Positions 48,212-56,780 of a DNA stretch of 64,000 nt are shown here, piece after piece; positions within the stretch are counted from its first letter, which is position 1; every line of letters starts with the position of its first letter. The stretch is taken from assembly GCF_001020985.1 (NCBI RefSeq), contig NZ_CP011542.1, forward strand, positions 558,001 through 622,000, written 5' to 3'. Made by a program: the position numbers and the translations under genes. Source of the stretch: Corynebacterium mustelae (lineage in GTDB: Bacteria > Actinomycetota > Actinomycetes > Mycobacteriales > Mycobacteriaceae). Under the pieces are notes generated by a model. The model made no database searches and had not been told where the DNA came from. It worked only from the letters and a program-made list of their open reading frames with translations.

Positions 48212-48922
48212 ATGGTGCAAACGAGTGTTCGAAAAAGTGTGGCAGGTGAGTCGGGGCTTGCTGGGTTAAGTCGCGACGAACGCATTGCGACGCTGCGGGC
48301 GCAATTAGCTGCGGTGCATCCTACTGGTGATGCAAAAATATCTGCTCAACAGGTAGATGATTGCGATATTATCCCGGTTCCACCCGCACTGGCGGAAGTT
48401 CTTCCTGGTGGTGGTTTGCGGCGTCGACAAGCGGTGGAGCTGGGGGTGGCTGCAGGGTTGGCGGTAGAGCTAATCACACATATAAGTGGTAATGGTGGCG
48501 TGGTGGCGGTGGTTGGGTGGCCGGAGCTGGGGTATATCGGGGTGCCCGCCGCAGGTGGGGATTTAACCAAGATTGTTGTTATTCCAGACGCCGGTGCGGA
48601 CGGCCTGGAGGTGGTGGCCGCCTTGGTGGAAGGCGTGGACGTGGTGTTGTATCGCAACCCGGTCGAGGCGTACCTGCCTGCCAGTAGAACCCGAAAGCTT
48701 ATGGCTAAACTGCGCGCCGGGCGGGCGGCATTGCTCACAGTGGGGGTGCGGTTAGAAAGCTCGGCATCGATAATCACCGCAGACATAACCGGCTATCGGG
48801 GTATCGGGCCTGGGGTGGGGCGGATTCGGGCGGTGGATATGCGCATAAGCGCTACCGTCCATGGTCGGAAACGAATGAGCGCCATGACGATAGGGCGCAG
48901 TCGGGAGCTGAAAGTGGTATAG
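48212..48922 (+). CDS. imuA': mutasome protein ImuA'
   Basis: 236 residues, RecA-like in its core (GVAAGLAVELITHISGNGGVVAVVGWPELGYIGVPAAGGDLTKIVVIPDAG) but without a Walker A lysine, as known for mycobacterial ImuA'. It assists the translesion polymerase DnaE2 with ImuB after DNA damage. It lies two bases before imuB. dnaE2 lies 8 kb away and is frameshifted in this sequence, so the pathway may be impaired. The LexA-like site at its start supports SOS control. Confidence 0.85.
   Translation: MVQTSVRKSVAGESGLAGLSRDERIATLRAQLAAVHPTGDAKISAQQVDDCDIIPVPPALAEVLPGGGLRRRQAVELGVAAGLAVELITHISGNGGVVAVVGWPELGYIGVPAAGGDLTKIVVIPDAGADGLEVVAALVEGVDVVLYRNPVEAYLPASRTRKLMAKLRAGRAALLTVGVRLESSASIITADITGYRGIGPGVGRIRAVDMRISATVHGRKRMSAMTIGRSRELKVV
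48217..48232. promoter_or_regulatory. candidate LexA (SOS) box at the start of imuA'
   Basis: GCAAACGAGTGTTCGA agrees with the actinobacterial SOS consensus TCGAACA-N2-TGTTCGA at 11 of 14 defined positions, with a perfect right half. TAACAT at 48200-48205 would be the -10 of a leaderless transcript starting at the ATG 48212. Confidence 0.55.
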
Positions 48923-48924
48923 AT

Positions 48925-50523
48925 ATGCGCGTTTTGGCCTTATGGTTTCCCGATTGGCCGGTGCAAGCAGCACTGGCGGCGCAGTGCGCTGAGGGCGGCG
49001 ACGCTGTGGTCGTCGTCAAGCACAATGCGGTAACGGTCAGTAACATCGGCGCGCGGAAAGCAGGCATTCGGCGCGGGATGAGCGTGCGTCAAGCCCAGGC
49101 ACTACACCCGAAAGTCGTAGTGGTGCCGGAAGACCCCGAATGTGACGCCCGGTATTTTCTTAACGTGGCCGAACAATTAGACCAGGTAGTGGCAACAATA
49201 GAGATTATTCGGCCAGGTTTGGTGCTTGTCGACGCCACCGCCGCCGCACGTTACCACGGGAGCGAAGAAGTGGTGGCGCAGCACTGTCTCGATGCTGTTG
49301 CACACTGCGGAAACGACTGCAGTGTCGGAATCGCAGACGATATTACCACCGCCATTATCGCCGCCCGGGCGGGGAGCGTTGTCGGCGAAGGGCGCGCTGC
49401 CACCCGGCGATTTTTAGCACAACAGCCAACAAAAGTTCTCATGTCTGAACCCGCGCTCGGATGCGAAGCTGAGACCGTTATGTCTCTCATTCACGTTGGC
49501 CTGCACAATCTTGGCGATATCGCCGCACTTAATGCGACTGCGTTAGCTACCCGGTTTGGTCATGCCGGGGCGCGGTGTCATGCGATTGCAACCGGGAGGT
49601 ACTACCGCACAGTATCCAGCCCGCCACCCGGGGCGGATCTCACTGTCACGCTTGTGCCGGAATTACCCATTAACCGGGTAGATACGGCAGCCTTCGCCGC
49701 GCGCCACCTGGCTGCGCAACTGCATCAGCGGCTGAAAGCCCACGGGCTGGTGTGTCTGCGGCTGAAGGTGCAGGCTGTCATCGGAACCGACGCCGAGCAA
49801 GATGCTGAACACGTAGTAGAGCGGGTCTGGCGCACGAAGCAAGCATTGACTGAAGCTGCGACCGCCGATCGGGTGCGGTGGCAATTAGATGGGTGGTTGA
49901 CCAGTAGGAACCTAGATAAAGCTGGGGCTGTCGATGATGGGGGTGAGCTGGGAGCTGGAATAATCCAATTGATTCTGGATCCAATTGAATGTGCGGTTCC
50001 TGAGGAGTCACAATTATGGGGTGATAACGTCGATGAAAAAGCTGCTCGGGTGATCGCCCGGGTGCAGTCCCAATTAGGGATTGATAAAGTTTTACAGCCC
50101 TATGAAGTTGGTGGACGTGGGGTAGTAGACCGCATTGCTTTTTCACCCTATGGCGATCATCCTGTGGCGGAAACCGCATCAACTCCATGGGTGGGGGCGA
50201 TACCACCGCCGTTTCCAGCGGTTATCATTGATTCCTCAGCTGGGAATGCATCAGCTGCCGCCACCATTTTTTCTGAAACCAATGCTGAGATCTATGTGAC
50301 AGTCGATGCGGTACTTAACGCAAAACCCGCCGTGTTTAGCTGGGCTGGGCGAAAATATGAGGTGATTGGTTGGGCTGGCCCATGGCCAGTACTGGGGAAA
50401 TGGTGGGATAACCAACGCCCCTATGCTCAGATGCAGCTGGTAGCTACGGATAATCACCACCGCCCACACGCGTGGTTGCTGCGGTGGGTGGGGCGGTGGC
50501 AGGTGGAAGCTACATATCAGTAG
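48925..50523 (+). CDS. imuB: mutasome protein ImuB (Y-family polymerase-like)
   Basis: 532 residues with the Y-family layout (MRVLALWFPDWPVQAAL, ARKAGIRRGMSVRQAQALHP). The catalytic acidic residues are not at the usual sites: the position of SIDEA reads LVDATAAARYH, as in other ImuB proteins, which are inactive polymerases that link DnaE2 to the beta clamp. A C-terminal part from about 420 (EIYVTVDAVLNAKPAVFSWAGRKYEVIGWAGPWPVLGKWW) is the usual ImuB tail. Encoded with imuA'. Confidence 0.9.
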   Translation: MRVLALWFPDWPVQAALAAQCAEGGDAVVVVKHNAVTVSNIGARKAGIRRGMSVRQAQALHPKVVVVPEDPECDARYFLNVAEQLDQVVATIEIIRPGLVLVDATAAARYHGSEEVVAQHCLDAVAHCGNDCSVGIADDITTAIIAARAGSVVGEGRAATRRFLAQQPTKVLMSEPALGCEAETVMSLIHVGLHNLGDIAALNATALATRFGHAGARCHAIATGRYYRTVSSPPPGADLTVTLVPELPINRVDTAAFAARHLAAQLHQRLKAHGLVCLRLKVQAVIGTDAEQDAEHVVERVWRTKQALTEAATADRVRWQLDGWLTSRNLDKAGAVDDGGELGAGIIQLILDPIECAVPEESQLWGDNVDEKAARVIARVQSQLGIDKVLQPYEVGGRGVVDRIAFSPYGDHPVAETASTPWVGAIPPPFPAVIIDSSAGNASAAATIFSETNAEIYVTVDAVLNAKPAVFSWAGRKYEVIGWAGPWPVLGKWWDNQRPYAQMQLVATDNHHRPHAWLLRWVGRWQVEATYQ

Positions 50524-50564
50524 CTAGACGAGAGGAAAAACGTAAAGCCTGATACTTACCCGGG

Positions 50565-51194
50565 TCAGCCGTTGTAAATATCAATGACAACCCGGCTGGG
50601 ATTTTCCAATACTTGAACCGAATAGGGCTTTGGTGCGCCATTGATGCCAATGACGAACTGGGCGCGACCCTCAAACGTGCCAAGGGATTGCACTTGGCGC
50701 ACCACTGGTCCGGCCCCTTCTGCGGCGGCTAGCTCTGGGTCTTCTAGTCCGACTTCAAATGGAAGGCTCACACCATCAATATTGACGTTTAACGCGCTAT
50801 CGCCTAAAAACTCCACTGGCGTTCCGCTGCCGTGTTGGGCTGGTTTTTCATCGTAATCAACCCACCAGCCAGGGGTGCCGGTTCCGTGTAATTCAATGAC
50901 AACCCGGTCGTAGCCCTCATGGGTTCCCAACCGAACCGCAGTAGGTACTAATTGTGCAGGTGTTTTCGGAGCTTGGGTTTTCATAGACGCATCCGCAGCG
51001 GTGGTCGGGGTGTCGGTGGTTTCAGTCGTTGGGGTGTCGCTGTGCGGTGCAGCACTGGATTGTCCGACTGAAGACTTCATTGTGGTGGTATCGGTGGTTG
51101 TTGGGTTAGAACCACAGGCGGAAAGCCCCAGTGCGCATAGGGCAGTGATGGCGAGTGCCACTTGACAGCGTGACGTTAATGTTTTTTCTCTCAT
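50565..51194 (-). CDS. secreted lipoprotein with AMIN-like domain
   Basis: 209 residues from ATG 51194 (MREKTLTSRCQVALAITALCALGLSAC, in part), the start that gives a proper signal peptide with lipobox LSAC; a longer frame to 51284 is unlikely. A Thr/Ser-rich linker to about 75 leads to a single beta-rich domain (VRLGTHEGYDRVVIELHGTGTPGW... SVQVLENPSRVVIDIYNG) typical of the actinobacterial AMIN-like family, often linked to cell-wall or envelope proteins. Function unknown. Confidence 0.8.
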   Translation of the reverse strand: MREKTLTSRCQVALAITALCALGLSACGSNPTTTDTTTMKSSVGQSSAAPHSDTPTTETTDTPTTAADASMKTQAPKTPAQLVPTAVRLGTHEGYDRVVIELHGTGTPGWWVDYDEKPAQHGSGTPVEFLGDSALNVNIDGVSLPFEVGLEDPELAAAEGAGPVVRQVQSLGTFEGRAQFVIGINGAPKPYSVQVLENPSRVVIDIYNG

Positions 51195-51326
51195 GTAAAC
51201 AACCGTAACTTCTGTAACAGACGTTTGTGGGGTGCAACCCCGTAGAACCAACGAATCGTTGCGAAACTGCAATAAGAAGCCCACGAAATCTACCGGCTTG
51301 GTTATAACTGTTTTAAACTGGTGCCC

Positions 51327-52250
51327 ATGAATCCGGAACCCCCCGCTAATGACTGCGGGTACGACCCATTTGCACAGGATATTTGCAGTTTCAGGCCGCT
51401 AAACACCCTCTGCTCCGATGTATGGGTCGAACCATTAGCAGGTACGGCACGCACGGGTGACATGTTCGTTGTACTAGAGCATCCACAACCCTGGAGCCAC
51501 GACATCTTGGACGGGGGCACCTTCAATGCCGATGAAACTGCAATGCTCGCTGGGTTGCCTGGGCTCTTCCTCATCCGCAAACCTGGTAGGCAAGGGCATG
51601 TTCCCCGCCAAGACCGAACAGTGTACCTCGTGTTCAGTCGGGAACACGTAGTAGAAGAACTAAGCATTACTACAGTAAGCGACATAGCTGCGATCGACAC
51701 CACCGGCCCCGGGAAAAATGCCCACCTAGGCGCACAACCAATGGCACAACCACTGCTGATGATATGTGCCCACGCCAAACGCGACCGATGCTGCGCGATC
51801 AAAGGCCGCCCCATTGCCAAAAGCCTGGCACAAGAATTTCCGCACGCACCTATCTGGGAATGTAGCCACACCAAAGGCCACCGGTTTGCCCCATCAATGA
51901 TGCTGTTCCCATGGGGTTATTTCTACGGCCGCCTCAATGTTCAGGCCAGCATCGATATGTATCACAGCGCCTGCAATGGGCAGATATTCCTCCCCGGTAA
52001 TCGGGGAAGATGTGTGTGGGATAGCAAAGGACAAGTGGCCGAACTTGCGGTGTTGTCCTATCTAGCGCAAGCGGGGGAATCCGTCTACCCATCGCAGATT
52101 TCGGTTACGGGGGAAACCGTCACGCTTGTCGACGGTCGGGCGTTCCAAGTCGAACTAGATCAAGAAGAAGTCACCGGTTACATTCCTTCTTGTGGTGATC
52201 AGCCCCATAACGGCACCGTGTGGGTGGCCCGATCTGTGATCGAGCTGTAG
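51327..52250 (+). CDS. sucrase/ferredoxin-like (Apd1-type) thioredoxin-fold protein
   Basis: 307 residues from ATG 51327 (MNPEPPANDCGYDPF), with GTG 51321 also possible. The C-terminal thioredoxin-like [2Fe-2S] domain shows CAHAKRDRCCAIKGRP (about 148-163) and WECSHTKGHRFAP (about 177-189), the cysteine and HxxGHRF motifs of the Suc_Fer-like family. Members bind a [2Fe-2S] cluster and are linked to redox or iron functions, but the role in corynebacteria is not established. Confidence 0.85.
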   Translation: MNPEPPANDCGYDPFAQDICSFRPLNTLCSDVWVEPLAGTARTGDMFVVLEHPQPWSHDILDGGTFNADETAMLAGLPGLFLIRKPGRQGHVPRQDRTVYLVFSREHVVEELSITTVSDIAAIDTTGPGKNAHLGAQPMAQPLLMICAHAKRDRCCAIKGRPIAKSLAQEFPHAPIWECSHTKGHRFAPSMMLFPWGYFYGRLNVQASIDMYHSACNGQIFLPGNRGRCVWDSKGQVAELAVLSYLAQAGESVYPSQISVTGETVTLVDGRAFQVELDQEEVTGYIPSCGDQPHNGTVWVARSVIEL

Positions 52251-52380
52251 CTTCACTAGCTTTATCTACGGAATTATCAACGCCAGCGCTTTGTGAAGCT
52301 TTTTGCTGGCGCGTACTTCAATGCCTCTGGAAGTGGGAACCAGGGGCTTTTGGGGTTTTGCGCGTTTGTCGGCTCTTCGG

Positions 52381-52440
52381 CTCGACTTTTGTGGGTGGAG
52401 CTGGTGGTGTGGTGTGTCTTCAGGGTGGATGGGTCGAGTT
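52381..52440. repeat. 60-bp inverted-repeat element, copy 1 of 3 in this spacer
   Basis: CTCGACTTTTGTGGGTGG at the left end and GGGTCGAGTT at the right end, with a G/T-rich centre. Confidence 0.7.
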
Positions 52441-52518
52441 GGCGGTTCCTGGGGTGTTCTGAAAACCACGTTGATCGGGGTTTTGGACTTGGGTTTTGTC
52501 GGCTCGTTGGCTTGTCGG

Positions 52519-52578
52519 CTCGACTTTTGTGGGTGGAGCTGGTGGTGTGGTGCGTCGTGGTGGCGAATGAGTCGAGTT
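52519..52578. repeat. 60-bp inverted-repeat element, copy 2 of 3
   Basis: Shares the first 35 or so bases with copy 1 (CTCGACTTTTGTGGGTGG onward) and ends GTCGAGTT, followed by GGCGGTTCCTGGG as in copy 1. Confidence 0.7.
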
Positions 52579-52625
52579 GGCGGTTCCTGGGGAGGGGTTA
52601 GGGGTTTCGTGCGGTGTGGTGGGTG

Positions 52626-52687
52626 AACTCGACTGATTTTGTATGAGGGCGGTGTGTGGGGTGTTCCTGGGACGGATTAGTCGAGTT
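52626..52687. repeat. 60-bp inverted-repeat element, copy 3 of 3
   Basis: Ends AACTCGACT and AGTCGAGTT with a more diverged centre. The whole 633-base spacer 52251-52883 is G/T-rich and contains no gene that I can support. Confidence 0.65.
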
Positions 52688-52748
52688 GGCGGTTTCGAGC
52701 TTGGGGATTCTGGTGTGGGTTCCGTTCCTGGGGAGGGTTTGTGGGGTT

Positions 52749-52821
52749 TATCCACAGATACCCCCGGACCCACCCGGGTTTTCTGTGGCGTGTGTCATGT
52801 GAAAGTGGGGGTTATCCACAG
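52749..52821 (+). promoter_or_regulatory. two perfect DnaA boxes, 64 bp apart
   Basis: TTATCCACA at 52749-52757 and 52813-52821, same orientation, both exact to the DnaA consensus. No other replication-origin features (dnaA, dnaN, AT-rich unwinding element) are present, so this is at most a DnaA-binding or titration site. Confidence 0.5.
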
Positions 52822-52883
52822 GTGTGGGGTGATGATGCGGTTTCCCGTGACACGGGTAGGTGTGGTGTGTCAGGATCACAGAC

Positions 52884-53831
52884 ATGAGCCGTTTCACCGC
52901 TAGTACTCCTGCCTGTTATGAGGTTATGCAGGGTTTATGTCTTTTGGGTGTGTTGGTTGGGGAGCTTGTGTATCTGCGACGTGGTGGGCAGAACACCTCT
53001 GGGTGTGTTCGGTTGTGTCCTAGCTGGGGGGTTGCGCATGATCGGTATGTTGGGTTGTTTCCGAGTGTTCGTAATATTGTGCGGTGTTATGCCACGATTA
53101 TCTCGGCGCGTAGTGCGGTGTTGACGGGGACGGCGGCTGCGTGTGTGTTGGGGATTCCGTTTCTGGGTAATACCAGCAACCTGAAAACCATTTATCTAAC
53201 ATTGCCGGGGCGGATGAAACCATCGGCGCGTTATCAGTGGGGTGGGCATGTGTCGTATACCGCCCGGGTATTACCGGAATGTGACATTGTGTATGAAAAC
53301 GGGATCCGTGTCACGAGTATCGCCCGGACGTTTCTCGATCTTGTGGTGCTGGAATCAGAGGAGATGGCGGTGTCGTTTATCGAGGCGGCGTTTTATCTGA
53401 AACGGGCATCGAAAACCCAGGTCATGCGGGAGCTTATGCGCATGCCCGCACTCCACGGTAAGCCTCGTGCGTTACGGTTGGTGGCAACCACCCGGGAAAA
53501 TAGTGAAAGTTTATATGAGACCAAAGCCCGGCTTATGATCGAATATGCTAACCTATCGTGTGTGGAATCCATCGAAACGCAAGCCCACGTATCGTGCGGA
53601 GGTACGGTGTATCGTATCGATATCCTCATTAATGGGTTTTTAGGGGTGGAGATTGATGGAAGGTGTAAAACCAGAAACAACCCTCATGCGCTGATCAACG
53701 AACGGGTTCGGGAGAAACGCATCCAAAACCAAGGCTATATCATCATCCGCTACCACCCCGACGAACTGACCAGTGCTTTCATCACCGACATCACCAGAAT
53801 CCTCACCAACCACAAACGTCAAGCCGCATAA
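52884..53831 (+). CDS. AbiEi-like / DUF559 endonuclease-like protein
   Basis: 315 residues from ATG 52884 (MSRFTASTPACYEVM). The N-terminal part includes SARSAVLTGTAAACVLGIPF, the pattern seen in AbiEi-type antitoxin-related actinobacterial proteins. The C-terminal part (YETKARLMIEYANLSCVE... RIDILINGFLGVEIDGRCK... REKRIQNQGYIIIRYHPDEL) has the order of DUF559/Vsr-type PD-(D/E)xK nucleases, with Asp in RIDI and Glu in EIDG. No partner toxin gene was found beside it. Such proteins are common and strain-variable in actinobacteria; the role is unknown. Confidence 0.7.
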   Translation: MSRFTASTPACYEVMQGLCLLGVLVGELVYLRRGGQNTSGCVRLCPSWGVAHDRYVGLFPSVRNIVRCYATIISARSAVLTGTAAACVLGIPFLGNTSNLKTIYLTLPGRMKPSARYQWGGHVSYTARVLPECDIVYENGIRVTSIARTFLDLVVLESEEMAVSFIEAAFYLKRASKTQVMRELMRMPALHGKPRALRLVATTRENSESLYETKARLMIEYANLSCVESIETQAHVSCGGTVYRIDILINGFLGVEIDGRCKTRNNPHALINERVREKRIQNQGYIIIRYHPDELTSAFITDITRILTNHKRQAA

Positions 53832-53861
53832 AAAACAGCGGCCGTTAAAGCCGCTGTTGGA
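53831..53861 (-). terminator. terminator of the metQNI operon
   Basis: On the minus strand AACAGCGGC, loop, GCCGCTGTT then TTTTT, 9 bases after the metI stop. Confidence 0.8.
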
Positions 53862-53869
53862 TGGGGAGG

Positions 53870-54547
53870 TTAGCGTCGCATGATCTTCTTCGACAACCAA
53901 TTGCCGAAAAGTTGAGCGAACTGCACAATCACGATAATTACTAAGGTTGCGACATACGTTACTTCCCAATCGTAGGCGCGATAACCATAGACGATGGCGA
54001 AGTCACCCAAACCACCACCACCGATGTAGCCAGCCATTGCGGTCATATCGACCACGGCGATGAAGATGAAAGTGTAGCCCAAAACCAGCGGGCCCAGCGC
54101 CTCAGGGATAATGACTGTGGTGATAATCTGCCAGGGGTTTGCCCCCATCGCGCGCGCAGCTTCAATAACACCCGGGTCGATGGTGACCAGGTTTTGCTCC
54201 ACGATGCGGGCCACGCCGAAGGTTGCGGCGATCGACATGCCGAAAATGGCAGCCTCCCGGCCAATCTGAGTGCCAACCACCAACACTGTTAACGGGCCAA
54301 ATGTGATGAGCAAAATGATAAATGGAATCGGCCGAACGAAATTAACCAGGAGGTTTAAGAATCCAAAAACCACTCGGTTTTCCAAGATTCCGCCTTTGCG
54401 GGTGGTGTACAGCAAAATGCCTAAGGCTAACCCGGCCAAGCCACCGACTACCATGGTGATACTGACCATGACGAAGGTGTCGATGATTGCGTCGGTGAAA
54501 GTCCCAGAAAGCCGCGACCAATCCGCCGCAAGAGTGTGAACAGTCAT
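53870..54547 (-). CDS. metI: methionine ABC transporter permease MetI
   Basis: 225 residues with five to six membrane segments and the permease coupling loop EAARAMGANPWQIITTVIIPEAL typical of MetI. With MetN and MetQ it imports D- and L-methionine. Four-base overlap with metN confirms the operon. Also of the right length for the family. Confidence 0.96.
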   Translation of the reverse strand: MTVHTLAADWSRLSGTFTDAIIDTFVMVSITMVVGGLAGLALGILLYTTRKGGILENRVVFGFLNLLVNFVRPIPFIILLITFGPLTVLVVGTQIGREAAIFGMSIAATFGVARIVEQNLVTIDPGVIEAARAMGANPWQIITTVIIPEALGPLVLGYTFIFIAVVDMTAMAGYIGGGGLGDFAIVYGYRAYDWEVTYVATLVIIVIVQFAQLFGNWLSKKIMRR

Positions 54548-55575
54548 CGGAGAATCTCCTTGATCTCGGTGGTCTGATTCAGGCGGTTATAAAAACCGTC
54601 AATGGCCTCGTTTGGGCCAGACAGTCGAACGGTAACCTTTCCGAAAGACTGATGCTGCAAAGTGGTGATGCCACCGTGCACGATACCGATCCGGGCACCC
54701 GCCTCCCGAGCTTGTGCTGCGGCGGCGAAGAACCCCGAATTTTCGGTGAGGTTCACGGTAAACAATCGACCATCGTGAGCGAGGAGTTCCTCAGCTTCAA
54801 TGAGGTCGGGGGTATTGCGCAAAGAAGTGGCGACGAATCGCTGGGCGACTGGGGTCTGCGGGTTGGAAAAGACCTCGTAGGTGGTGCCATATTCCACAAC
54901 CTTTCCAGCTTCCATCACCGCAACTTTATCGGCGATGGAACGCACCACATCCATCTCATGGGTGATGACCACGATGGTGATACCGAGCTCATCGTTGACT
55001 TTGCGTAGCAAATTGAGCACTTCGTGGGTGGTTTCTGGGTCAAGGGCGGAGGTGGCTTCGTCGGCAAGCAAAAGGGCTGGGTTAGTCGCCAGGGCTCGGG
55101 CGATGCCAACCCGCTGCTTTTGCCCACCGGATAGCTGTTCCGGGTAGTTTTTCCCGCGATCGCCAAGACCTACGAATTCAAGTAGCTCTTGCACGCGTTT
55201 CTTGCGCTCTGGCTTCGGCATTCCTGCGAGCCGGAGCGGGTACTCGACATTGCCGGCAGCGGTGCGGGAATTCATCAGGTTGAACTGTTGGAAAATCATG
55301 CCGATATTACGGCGCTGTTGCCTAAGCTGTGCCTCAGGCATACCAACGATATTGGTTCCGTCGAGTAGAAGTTCGCCGGAAGTGGGGGAATCCAATCCGT
55401 TAATCATACGCACCAGCGTTGACTTCCCTGCTCCGGAATACCCGATGATGCCGATGATCTCACCAGGTTCAACCGAAAGGGTGACGTTATCTAAGGCGGT
55501 GACGGTGCTGGCGCCTTTTTTCTTGGAGTCAAACACCTTGGTGAGGTTGTTAAACTCAATGCGTGTTCCGCTCAC
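54544..55575 (-). CDS. metN: methionine ABC transporter ATP-binding protein MetN
   Basis: 343 residues. Walker A GYSGAGKST near 43, signature LSGGQKQRVGIARAL, Walker B LLADEAT, and a C-terminal NIL (ACT-like) domain after about 265 (HDGRLFTVNLTENSG... GIVHGGITTLQHQSFGKVTVRL) that senses methionine for trans-inhibition. GTG start. Part of metQNI. Confidence 0.97.
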   Translation of the reverse strand: MSGTRIEFNNLTKVFDSKKKGASTVTALDNVTLSVEPGEIIGIIGYSGAGKSTLVRMINGLDSPTSGELLLDGTNIVGMPEAQLRQQRRNIGMIFQQFNLMNSRTAAGNVEYPLRLAGMPKPERKKRVQELLEFVGLGDRGKNYPEQLSGGQKQRVGIARALATNPALLLADEATSALDPETTHEVLNLLRKVNDELGITIVVITHEMDVVRSIADKVAVMEAGKVVEYGTTYEVFSNPQTPVAQRFVATSLRNTPDLIEAEELLAHDGRLFTVNLTENSGFFAAAAQAREAGARIGIVHGGITTLQHQSFGKVTVRLSGPNEAIDGFYNRLNQTTEIKEILR

Positions 55576-55690
55576 GAGGACTCTTCTTTTCTGTGTCTGA
55601 CGTTAAAATGTGTGAATCAAAATCCAACGCCCCAACTGGAGTGAAACCAACCAGTGGGGCGGAGGATATGCATATAGTTACAGCAGGTGA

Positions 55691-56584
55691 TTACTTGGTT
55701 TGCTCTTCCAACCGATCAAGGATTTCTTGCAGTTCGGCCTGCGTGCGCTGAACTGCAACTGAGGTCCCCTTGGAGTCCTCAGCGATTGCATCCTGGACTT
55801 CCTTGGAATGCCACAATTCGCCGAGCTTCGCAATGTTCGGGTCATCCTTATCTTCAGCCTTGACCACGAAAGCGTTGATATATGGCTCAGCTTCTTTAGA
55901 TTCTGGATCATCTTGGAATACAGACAGCTTCGGATCGATACCTGCCCGATCCAAGAAAGAGTTATTGATGATCGCTGGTTTACCCTCGCCGTATGCGACG
56001 GTGGTTTGTGCCGCGTCCACGGCTGTGATAGTTACCTTGGACTTTTCGGTATCGATATCAGCTTCGGTAGGAGTGACTAAGCCTTCAGCTTCTGGCTTAA
56101 GTGTAATCAGCTTAGCCTGAACCAAAACGTTGATAGCGCGCCCTAAATTCGACGGGTCGTTAGGAACTGCGACGGATTCGCCCTCGATTCCGTCGAGAGA
56201 ATCGTGATCTTTCCAGAACAATGCCAGTGGTACGATCTCGGTAGCCGCAACCGGGGTCAGGTCAGCGTTATTGCCCACATTGTATTCCGCTAAGAACTTC
56301 AAGTGCTGGAAGAGATTGACATCAATCTGGTCTTGCGAAAGTGCGATATTAGGGGTGGAATAATCCGAGAAATTGGTGATATCCAGGGTAATTCCGTTTT
56401 TAGCGGCGATTTCCTCAAACGCCTGCCACGCTTTCTTAGTCGAATCGGTGGTACCGATTCGAATGGTGGTGGAAGAACCACTAGCGTCGGTGCCGGAATC
56501 GGAATTGGAGCAAGCGGCTAATCCGGTGGCGGCGAGGGCCGCTGCAGCCACGGCTGCGATGAGGCGATTGGTGCGATGGGTCAT
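55691..56584 (-). CDS. metQ: methionine ABC transporter substrate-binding lipoprotein MetQ
   Basis: 297 residues from ATG 56584 (MTHRTNRLIAAVAAAAL, lipobox LAAC); a longer frame to 56665 is leader. NlpA/MetQ family motifs: IRIGTTDSTKKAWQAFEEIAAKNG, LFQHLKFLAEYN, ESVAVPNDPSNLGRAI. It captures methionine outside the membrane. 115 bases separate it from metN, so metNI may also have a separate start. Confidence 0.95.
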   Translation of the reverse strand: MTHRTNRLIAAVAAAALAATGLAACSNSDSGTDASGSSTTIRIGTTDSTKKAWQAFEEIAAKNGITLDITNFSDYSTPNIALSQDQIDVNLFQHLKFLAEYNVGNNADLTPVAATEIVPLALFWKDHDSLDGIEGESVAVPNDPSNLGRAINVLVQAKLITLKPEAEGLVTPTEADIDTEKSKVTITAVDAAQTTVAYGEGKPAIINNSFLDRAGIDPKLSVFQDDPESKEAEPYINAFVVKAEDKDDPNIAKLGELWHSKEVQDAIAEDSKGTSVAVQRTQAELQEILDRLEEQTK

Positions 56585-56744
56585 GATAATCCTTAACGAA
56601 TACAAGTTATGTTGCTGGTTATAACTACGATGGCATTTAGCTGTCATGGTGCTGCAGTGCAACACATTGACAAAAACCTAGTGGAGACCCTAGCGCAGTA
56701 TTTAAAACATGTACAGCTTGGTCTAGTTATTGTGCATAAAATTA

Positions 56745-56774
56745 TGGCACACTTGTTCTAAAAATTGCTATAAT
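56745..56774 (+). promoter_or_regulatory. candidate LexA box and -10 of a leaderless dnaE2 transcript
   Basis: TGGCACACTTGTTCTA (56745-56760) matches TCGAACA-N2-TGTTCGA at 11 of 14 defined positions and would cover the -35 region. TATAAT at 56769-56774 puts the transcript start on the A of the ATG 56781. Confidence 0.55.
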
Positions 56775-56780
56775 TTTGGC

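Noticed and set aside
52381..52687. CRISPR-like repeats
   Set aside because: The units are themselves inverted repeats of about 60 bases with diverged centres and unequal gaps, and no cas gene is near.
56665..56730. Possible McbR operator (TAGAC-type palindrome) before metQ
   Set aside because: CTAGTGGAGACCCTAG is only a loose inverted repeat and does not fit the expected half-sites.
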